DNA from: Nostoc sp. ATCC 43529
Lineage (GTDB): Bacteria > Cyanobacteriota > Cyanobacteriia > Cyanobacteriales > Nostocaceae
Reading direction: 5' to 3'
NCBI GenBank assembly: GCA_003326205.1
Contig: LWTK01000065.1
Location: 1-36,543 of the forward strand
DNA length: 36,543 nt
Below, piece after piece: positions 1-6,434 of this stretch (within the stretch, counting starts at the first letter, position 1; the number at the start of each line of letters is the position of its first letter). Made by a program: the position numbers and the translations under genes. Below the pieces are notes generated by a model. That model saw nothing but the letters and a program-made list of their open reading frames with translations. It had not been told where the DNA came from and ran no database searches.

Positions 1-2334
1 GATACGATTAAATTTGTTGGTGCTGGGTTGAGTGCGCGAAATTTGTTGCTCACCCAGAATGGCACAAATTTGGAAATCACCTTTGAAGGGGTGGCTGGTA
101 CAAAAGTCATCTTGAATAATTTCAAACTAGAAAACTTGGACAACCTCAAAGCTTCTCCAACAAGACCAGCGATCGGTAATATTATCTTTGATGGGCAAAG
201 TATCATTATTGACAGTTTTAATGTTCTCGATGCCAATTCAACAGAAACAACCATCGGCATCAAAAACACAGTCACTTTTCTCAATGACCTCAACAACAAC
301 ATTACGGCTTTAGACAACTCAGATGATGTGATAAATGGTCAGGGTGGTAATGACATCATTAACGGCTTAAGTGGTAACGACCTTTTGAGGGGTGGTAGCG
401 GCGATGATATTCTCAGTGGTGGTACGGGTAATGATACCCTCAACGGTGGTATTGGTAACGATTTTTTGAATGTTGATTCTTCAACAGGTAATAGTCTGCT
501 CAATGGTGGCGATGGCAATGATAGCCTCAAAGCTTCTGGTGACTACAACTTTGACTACCGTGGCTATTTTAATTTTTATAGTTATATTTTTGGTAATAAC
601 AGCCTCAACGGTGGTGCTGGAAACGATACTCTGGATGCTGACCTTTCAAAAGGTGATAACCTGCTTGATGGAGGCAATGGCAATGATTCTCTCTCCGCTT
701 CTGGATATTATGAAAACTACGTCATTGAAGGTGATATCTACCGCGATCCAGAGTATGTTTACAATGCTTATAACAGCTTTGGCAATAATACCCTCAAAGG
801 TGGGGCTGGTGACGATACCTTGCGTGCTGACTATTCAATAGGTAATAACCTACTTGATGGAGGTGATGGCAATGATTCTCTCTCTGCTTCTGGCAACTAC
901 GGCATCTCCTACGATGCATTCTCCGCTTCTGGCGATAGCACACTCATTGGTGGCACTGGTAACGATACCTTAAATGCTAGCGGTTCAACAGGCAATAACC
1001 TTCTAGATGGAGGCGATGGCAACGATTTTTTGTACTTATTTGATGCCTTTGGTAATAACACCCTCAACGGTGGTGCAGGTAAGGATTTATTGTTTCTCAA
1101 TTTCACCAAATCTGCGACAGGAATCACTTCGAGTTTCGATGCTACCACTAACACTACCTCAATTACGGCAGGCACGAAGCAAGTTAGCTACAAAAATATC
1201 GAAGGATTAGACATCACAGGTACAGCCTCCAATGACAACATTGTGGGAAGCAATGGCAACGATACCCTCAACCTTGGCAGTGGCAATGATACGGTAGATG
1301 GTGGTCTTGGCGAGGATTTTTTGACCGTTGATTACTCCAGTGCTAGCCAAGGAATCACTTCGAGCTTCAATACTACCACTAACATTGGTTTGATTGCTGC
1401 GGGGACGACGAATCAGGTTAGCTACAAAAATATTGAACGATTAAATATTAAAGGTACAGCCTACAATGACAAGATTGTGGGGAGCAATGGCAACGATACC
1501 CTCAACGGCGGTAGTGGCGGTAATGATACGGTAGATGGTGGTCTTGGCGAGGATTTTTTGACTCTTGATTACTTCAGTGCTACCCAAGGAATCACTTCGA
1601 CCTTCAATGCTACTACTAATATTGGTTTGATTAAGACGGGTACGAATCAGGTTAGCTACAAAAATATTGAACGATTAAATATCACAGGTACAGCCTACAA
1701 TGACAAGATTGTGGGGAGCAATGGCAACGATACCCTTAACCCTGGTAGTGGTGGCAATGATACGGTAGATGGGGGTACAGGTGAGGATTTATTGTACTTC
1801 TATGACTACTATCCTTTTAGTAGCCAAGGAATCACTTCAACCTTCAATACTACTACTAATATTGGATCGATTACAGCGGGTACGAAATCAGTTAGCTACA
1901 AGAATATTGAACGATTAAATATTAGAGGTACATTCTATGATGACTATATTGTAGGCAGCAATGGCAATGACACCCTCCAAGGAGAATCTGGCAATGATAG
2001 CCTTTATGGAGGAGCGGGTACTGATAGCTTTGCTTTCTATAATTACAACCAAGGTGTTGATACGGTTTATGACTTTAACGCAACTAATGAACTGATTCAG
2101 GTATCGGCTGGGTACTTTGGTTTTGGTGAGGATTTATCAACAGGCATACTTTTAGCCAGTCACTTTACCATCGGAGCATCTGCAAGCACCAGCACCCAGC
2201 GATTTATTTATAACTCGAATACAGGTGCATTATTCTTTGACCAGGATGGCAGCGCAGGTACTTTTACTCAGATACAATTTGCACAGTTATCTGCTGGCTT
2301 ATCATTAACCAACAACAATTTTTTGGTTGTTTAA
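1..2334 (+). CDS. RTX (haemolysin-type) calcium-binding repeat protein, 5' end outside window
   Basis: The reading frame is open from base 1, so the start lies upstream. Alignment with the complete paralogue at 3880 suggests about 75 residues are missing. The visible 777 residues begin in the conserved N-terminal module (FVGAGLSARNLLLTQNG), followed by GGxGxDxL nonapeptides that form Ca2+-binding beta-rolls. Four imperfect modules of roughly 80 residues follow, each built as GITSxF...VSYKNIE.LNI.GTA..D.IVGSNGNDTL. The C-terminal module is shared by the family (RFIYNSNTGALFFDQDG... ending NFLVV). The paired nonapeptides are separated by Tyr/Asp-rich loops of unequal length. Proteins of this kind are usually exported by type I secretion and fold on binding calcium outside the cell; export here is inferred from the family. 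The 80-residue modules are absent from the two complete neighbours. The exact role is unknown. Confidence 0.9.
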   Translation, partial: DTIKFVGAGLSARNLLLTQNGTNLEITFEGVAGTKVILNNFKLENLDNLKASPTRPAIGNIIFDGQSIIIDSFNVLDANSTETTIGIKNTVTFLNDLNNNITALDNSDDVINGQGGNDIINGLSGNDLLRGGSGDDILSGGTGNDTLNGGIGNDFLNVDSSTGNSLLNGGDGNDSLKASGDYNFDYRGYFNFYSYIFGNNSLNGGAGNDTLDADLSKGDNLLDGGNGNDSLSASGYYENYVIEGDIYRDPEYVYNAYNSFGNNTLKGGAGDDTLRADYSIGNNLLDGGDGNDSLSASGNYGISYDAFSASGDSTLIGGTGNDTLNASGSTGNNLLDGGDGNDFLYLFDAFGNNTLNGGAGKDLLFLNFTKSATGITSSFDATTNTTSITAGTKQVSYKNIEGLDITGTASNDNIVGSNGNDTLNLGSGNDTVDGGLGEDFLTVDYSSASQGITSSFNTTTNIGLIAAGTTNQVSYKNIERLNIKGTAYNDKIVGSNGNDTLNGGSGGNDTVDGGLGEDFLTLDYFSATQGITSTFNATTNIGLIKTGTNQVSYKNIERLNITGTAYNDKIVGSNGNDTLNPGSGGNDTVDGGTGEDLLYFYDYYPFSSQGITSTFNTTTNIGSITAGTKSVSYKNIERLNIRGTFYDDYIVGSNGNDTLQGESGNDSLYGGAGTDSFAFYNYNQGVDTVYDFNATNELIQVSAGYFGFGEDLSTGILLASHFTIGASASTSTQRFIYNSNTGALFFDQDGSAGTFTQIQFAQLSAGLSLTNNNFLVV

Positions 2335-2597
2335 AGGTCATTAGGGTTTTTTAACGAAGGCAGGAGGCCGTTTTTGTAACAGGGATTTAGACCCCGCTCC
2401 AAAAACTTTTCGCCTTAAAAGGCTGTCTTCGTAGCGGGACGAAGTCCGGTTTTAGACCTGATTGTTTCGATCGCTGGACGGCAAGTAACATTAATGCGGG
2501 GTGTCTAGAATCACGCCTCCCATTAGATTCATCTGTGCATTTTTTGTCATATATAGTAGGGGCGCACAGCTGTGCGCCCCTAACCGTGTACTTCATT
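2335..2597. repeat. Repeat-derived spacer with a perfect 26 bp palindrome
   Basis: The spacer between the first RTX gene and the RTX remnant contains no credible gene. Its GC-rich first part (about 2359-2524) has weakly complementary ends (GACCCCGC near 2391, GCGGGGTGTC near 2497; AGGAGGC near 2364, GCCTCCC near 2515), as in a decayed interspersed element. At 2557-2582 lies a perfect palindrome whose half-site is TAGGGGCGCACAG. Related TAGGGGCG/CGCCCCTA arms recur at 14214 and 14421. The palindrome sits just upstream of the point where RTX homology starts again, so it probably marks the rearrangement joint. Confidence 0.6.
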
Positions 2598-3110
2598 TAC
2601 CTGAAAAACGCTAGTGGAGGTGGTAATGGCAATGATTCCCTCAACGGTGGTGCAGGTAACGATACCTTAAGCGCTAACTATTCACAAGGCGATAACCTGC
2701 TCGATGGTGGCAATGGCAATGATTCCCTGAGTGTCTTAGGGGACGTGTTCATATACCGAGGAGAAGCCTGTGTAAACCTTGTTTCTGGCAATAATACGCT
2801 CAATGGTGGCGCTGGTGACGATAATTTAGTTACTGAGTTTTCAGATGGTAATAACCTGCTTGTTGGTAATGAAGTGATTCGGATATCCGCTGTTGGCTTT
2901 GGTGGCGGTTTATCAGCAGGCGTACTTTCAGCTAGCCAGTTTAAGATCGGTGCATCTGCAACCACTACCACTCAAAGGTTTATTTACAACTCTACAACAG
3001 GTGGATTGTTCTTTGACCAAGATGGCAGTGCAGGTGGGTTTGCTCAAGTACAATTTGCTTTAGTTGCTACTGGGTTACCGTTAACTAACACTAATTTTGT
3101 GGTTGTTTAA
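2598..3110 (+). pseudogene. Truncated and internally deleted RTX gene remnant
   Basis: From about 2598 the frame encodes RTX nonapeptides (GGGNGNDSLNGGAGNDTL), one variable loop and then the family C-terminal module ending NTNFVVV. Two things mark it as broken. It has no N-terminal module and starts beside a palindromic repeat. It also jumps straight from a repeat (DGNNLLVG) to NEVIRISAVGFGGG, skipping about 55 residues that the paralogues at 3880 and 6435 have between these points (the last nonapeptides and the FVFNS..EGVDKI.DFN segment). The deletion kept the frame. The only upstream ATG (2535) lies in repeat DNA without a convincing ribosome site. The C-terminal part is closest to the 6435 gene (GGLFFDQDGSAGGFAQVQFALV), so it is probably a leftover of the same tandem expansion. 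Confidence 0.8.
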
Positions 3111-3144
3111 TTGTAGATTAGCGATCGCACATCCTAACCAGTAC

Positions 3145-3226
3145 AGGACTTACGCAAGATGTGACCAAAAGCCGTAGCGGTAATTCATGAATTACCGCTA
3201 CCTTCGTTATATTTTGCGTAAGTCTT
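3145..3226. repeat. 82 bp inverted-repeat element of the AGGACTTACGCA family
   Basis: AGGACTTACGCAA at 3145-3157 is matched in inverted orientation by TTGCGTAAGTCTT at 3214-3226. The core holds a perfect 28 bp palindrome at 3174-3201 (half-site GTAGCGGTAATTCA). The same end sequence recurs at 3508 (variant), 9489/9595 and 26637. It looks like a miniature mobile element or foldback repeat. No clear target-site duplication is seen. As RNA it would form a long hairpin downstream of the RTX remnant. Confidence 0.7.
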
Positions 3227-3718
3227 ACTGTAGACGAAAATCAAAAATCCTATAAATGCGAGGTAGTACCATATCTCGCGTTTTGTAATTTTATATACAT
3301 TGCATTACGTAGTAAAAATAATGTGAAGATTATGTAAAAATATTTTTTTGGAATTAGAGAAATCTACGTAATTATTCTGCATTTAGTTAGTAAGATGTTA
3401 TTTAGATGTTTCCTATTTTTTCAGTTAAACACCCAAGGGCAATCGCCTACGATAACGGGATGCAAATTATTTTGTGTATCCACGTCAAAGTTCACTATTT
3501 TTAAGTTAGGAATACTTACGCATTGACAAAAAGCCGAATCTGAAGTGTGTATTAGACATTGAAGCTTTAACTTTTTGATGTTTTTTGAGAGATGCTGGGG
3601 TTTGATTGATTAAAAAAAAGCCTGAAACCATCATTATTACTCAACACACAGCCTCATAAATTTGTATAGTGCCTAAGGCTCAAATAGTCCAAACTATTTG
3701 GATAAGTTCTATCTGCAA
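3227..3718. other. AT-rich RTX intergenic region, no gene seen
   Basis: No coding potential is visible. Part of this stretch (about 3320-3415: TATGTAAAAATATTTTTTT, then TATTCTGCAT and TTTAGATGTTTCC) aligns loosely with the spacer before the next RTX gene (about 6003-6085). This suggests the spacer was duplicated together with the gene. A degenerate AGGACTTACGCA end lies near 3508. Confidence 0.5.
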
Positions 3719-3879
3719 ACCATTAAAGATATAGAACTTATCGAAAAATTGCTAACCCCCAAGGGTGAGATTCAAGCATATCGAAAGCACCAACTTTCGA
3801 GAGATTTTTGTGCGTCAAAACAGCGCTAACAACCGAGAACTTAATTTACTTCAAAAATCGATTCAGGTAGGAGAAAATT
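3719..3879 (+). promoter_or_regulatory. Conserved leader of RTX gene 2
   Basis: The roughly 130 bases before the start codon are clearly similar to those before the 6435 gene: CTAACCCYCAAGGGTGA, CCAACTTTCG, GTCAAAACAGC, GAGAA.TTAA and AAAAATCGATTCA follow in the same order and nearly the same spacing. An inverted repeat ACCC-N4-GGGT lies at 3755-3766, about 114 bases before the ATG. GGAG at about 3871 is a good ribosome site. The block probably carries the promoter/5' UTR and possibly an operator; the exact promoter was not resolved. Confidence 0.55.
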
Positions 3880-5667
3880 ATGGCAAATATCAATGGAAGC
3901 AACGGTAACGATACCCTACTGGGCACTACAAGCGCTGACACAATTACAGGAAACAAAGGCAACGATACTCTAACTGGTGGCGGTGGCAAGGATACATTTT
4001 TCTACAACTTAGGTGACGGTATTGATACGATTACTGATTTTGGTGGAGTGGGTAAAGGGACAAACCCAACACCAGGTGTTATTGCCGAAGTTGATACTAT
4101 CAAATTTGTCGGGGCTGGGTTAACTGCGCGAAATTTGTTGCTCACACAGAATGGCACAAATTTGGAAATCACTTTTGAAGGGGTGGCTGGTACAAAAATC
4201 ATTTTGAATAATTTCAAATTAGAAAACTTAGATAACTTGAGAGCTTCTCCAACAAGACCAGCCATTGGCAATATTATCTTTGATGGGCAAACCACCATCA
4301 CCGATAGTTTTAATGTTCTGGATGCTAACTCTACTGATACGACTATCGGCATCAAAAATACTGTCACCTTTCTCAATGACCTTGCCAACAACATTACTGG
4401 TTTAGACAACTCAAATGATGTAATCAATGGTCAGGGGGGTAATGACAAAATCAACGGCTTAAGTGGCGACGACTTGCTGCGAGGTGATGCAGGCAACGAT
4501 GTGCTATATGGTGGCGTGGGGAATGACTCGCTCAGTGGTGGTGCTGGTAATAACTTGCTTAACGGTGGCGATGGCAATGATTCTCTGAGTGTCTCTGGCT
4601 ACTATCAAACTGGTTACTATCAAGACTACGACTCTCGCTTGTCTGGCAAAAACACCCTCAACGGTGGTGCTAGTGATGATACCTTGAGTGCTAGTGGTTC
4701 AGCAGGCGATAACCTGCTCTCTGGAGGCAATGGCAATGATTCTCTTTCTATCTCTGGTTACTATACCTTTGTATACTTAAACGATTTCTTCGACTCTCGC
4801 TCTATAGGCAAAAACACTCTCAACGGTGGTGCTGGTAACGATAACTTGAGTGCTAGTGGTTCAACAGGTAATAACCTGCTGTCTGGAGACGATGGTAATG
4901 ATACTCTCTCCATCTCTGGCTACTACGACGGAGATAACTACGACGAATACGACTCTCGCTCTTCAGGCAAAAACACCCTCAACGGTGGTGCTGGTGATGA
5001 TACATTAAGTGCTGGCGGTTCAAAAGGCGATAATCTGCTCTCTGGGGGCGATGGCAATGATTCTCTCTCCATTTATGGCTACTACGAGTACACTCCCTAC
5101 GATAACCCCTATAGTCCCCGCGACTTATCCAATACATACGATTCTCGCTCCTCAGGCAAAAACACCCTCAGCGGTGGCGCAGGTAACGATACCTTGAGTG
5201 CTGGCGGTTCAATAGGCAATAATCTCTTAGATGGTGGCTATGGCAATGATATTCTCACAGCTTCTAATGCCACTGGTAAAAACACCCTCAAAGGTGGAAA
5301 TGGCAATGATACCCTCAGTGGTGGCAAAGGTAATGATAGCCTAATTGGAGGAAGCGGTATTGATAGGTTTGTTTTCAATAGTTTAAATGAGGGTGTTGAT
5401 AAGATTTATGACTTCAACACTGCTAATGAAGTGATTCAAGTATCAGCTGCTGGTTTTGGTGGCGGTTTATCAGCAGGCGTACTATCCGCTAGTCAATTGA
5501 GAATCGGTGTATCTGCAAATACTAACGCTCAAAGGTTTATTTACAACTCGGCTACAGGTGCATTGTTCTTCGACAAAGATGGCAGCGCAGGTGCATTTGC
5601 TCAAGTACAATTTGCACAACTATCTACTGGCTTGTCATTAACCAACAACAATTTTGTAGTTGTTTAA
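3880..5667 (+). CDS. RTX calcium-binding repeat protein, 595 aa
   Basis: This is a complete gene starting at ATG with a GGAG ribosome site. Residues 5-40 are nonapeptide repeats. Residues 40-190 form a non-repetitive module (DTFFYNLGDGIDTITDF ... FNVLDANS) resembling the haemolysin-type calcium-binding-related domain. Residues 190-490 are RTX repeats (GGxGxDxL). Residues 495-595 form the C-terminal module ending NNFVVV. Within the repeat region, constant blocks (SGKNTLNGGAGDDTLSA..., then LLSGGDGNDSLSI) alternate with loops of different length and sequence at about 240-256, 293-310, 347-363 and 398-426. The loops are rich in Tyr, Asp and Asn and usually end in DSRSSG. There is no Sec signal peptide; a C-terminal type I secretion signal is likely from family knowledge. 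Binding partner and function are unknown. Confidence 0.92.
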   Translation: MANINGSNGNDTLLGTTSADTITGNKGNDTLTGGGGKDTFFYNLGDGIDTITDFGGVGKGTNPTPGVIAEVDTIKFVGAGLTARNLLLTQNGTNLEITFEGVAGTKIILNNFKLENLDNLRASPTRPAIGNIIFDGQTTITDSFNVLDANSTDTTIGIKNTVTFLNDLANNITGLDNSNDVINGQGGNDKINGLSGDDLLRGDAGNDVLYGGVGNDSLSGGAGNNLLNGGDGNDSLSVSGYYQTGYYQDYDSRLSGKNTLNGGASDDTLSASGSAGDNLLSGGNGNDSLSISGYYTFVYLNDFFDSRSIGKNTLNGGAGNDNLSASGSTGNNLLSGDDGNDTLSISGYYDGDNYDEYDSRSSGKNTLNGGAGDDTLSAGGSKGDNLLSGGDGNDSLSIYGYYEYTPYDNPYSPRDLSNTYDSRSSGKNTLSGGAGNDTLSAGGSIGNNLLDGGYGNDILTASNATGKNTLKGGNGNDTLSGGKGNDSLIGGSGIDRFVFNSLNEGVDKIYDFNTANEVIQVSAAGFGGGLSAGVLSASQLRIGVSANTNAQRFIYNSATGALFFDKDGSAGAFAQVQFAQLSTGLSLTNNNFVVV

Positions 5668-6272
5668 TTGTGATTAGAACTCTATTAATCTAGATAGAGA
5701 AAATCGGAAATACTCCTAATGCGAGATGCCTGAAATAGCAACTCGCATTAAATTCATCAATGCAATGATAAAATCTCCCTTTAGATAAGATACATCTTCA
5801 TCCATTTGGATTATTGCGATCGCGCCTTAAATGTAGTGGGTCGTAAGCATCCCTGCAATGAATAAATAAAATATTTATTGTTTTGTGATTCTTTCCTGAA
5901 AGCATCTGTCTTTTACTTTATGTAAAGAATTAGCTGAAAAATATTAAGAGTATATAAAAATTAATCCCGCCAGATAATTATTAGTAAATAATTTATCAAA
6001 TATGTAAAGATATTTTTTCATCACTCAATCACTCAGTGAATATTCTGTATATTAATGATGAACGCTTTTTTAAATGTTTCTGAAAGTTAGTTTTTTGATG
6101 CCCTAGAATTTGTTTCCTATTTTTCAGCGAGATATCCACGGCTAAGTAGAAGGACTCAATTAAACTAAAGTTCGTAGTATGGGCTTGAGCCATTAAAACC
6201 TCTGTTAAGAGCGATAAATCGCTTACTACGAACAAAGCTCCAATCTTACATTTAATTATGTCTACCTACTTA
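5668..6272. other. RTX intergenic region, no gene seen
   Basis: This spacer holds a weak hairpin just after the RTX stop (CTCTAT/ATAGAG, about 5681-5700), a HIP1 octamer near 5818, and an AT-rich stretch similar to the previous RTX spacer. A short minus-strand open frame at 6029-6235 has no family resemblance, and I do not regard it as a gene. Confidence 0.5.
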
Positions 6273-6434
6273 TAACCGATAACAAAATGTAAAACTTTCC
6301 CAAAAATTACTAACCCTCAAGGGTGACATCAAATATATCAAAAGCCCCAACTTTCGGCTGTTTTTTCTGGTCAAAACAGCACTAGCAACTGAGAATTAAT
6401 TGACTCCAAAAATCGATTCAAGTAGGAAAAACTT
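6273..6434 (+). promoter_or_regulatory. Conserved leader of RTX gene 3
   Basis: This is the paralogous copy of the leader at 3719-3879. The ACCC-N4-GGGT inverted repeat lies at 6313-6324 (ACCCTCAAGGGT, here with 5 bp arms), 111 bases before the ATG. The shared CCAACTTTCG, GTCAAAACAGC and ATCGATTCA blocks follow. The ribosome site is AGGA, slightly weaker than in the upstream copy. Conservation of a non-coding block in both copies suggests shared regulation, but recent duplication alone could also explain it. Confidence 0.55.

Noticed and set aside
339..1175. Pro/Leu-rich minus-strand frames across the RTX genes
   Set aside because: They are antisense shadows of the GGxGxD repeats (LPxPPLR patterns) and recur at the same place in every RTX gene.
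2387..2596. 69-codon minus-strand open frame next to the RTX remnant
   Set aside because: It reads through the GC-rich repeat and the 26 bp palindrome, so it is an artefact of repeat DNA.
6029..6235. 68-codon minus-strand open frame in the RTX spacer
   Set aside because: It has no family similarity and no good ribosome site, and it lies in AT-rich DNA that aligns with another non-coding spacer.
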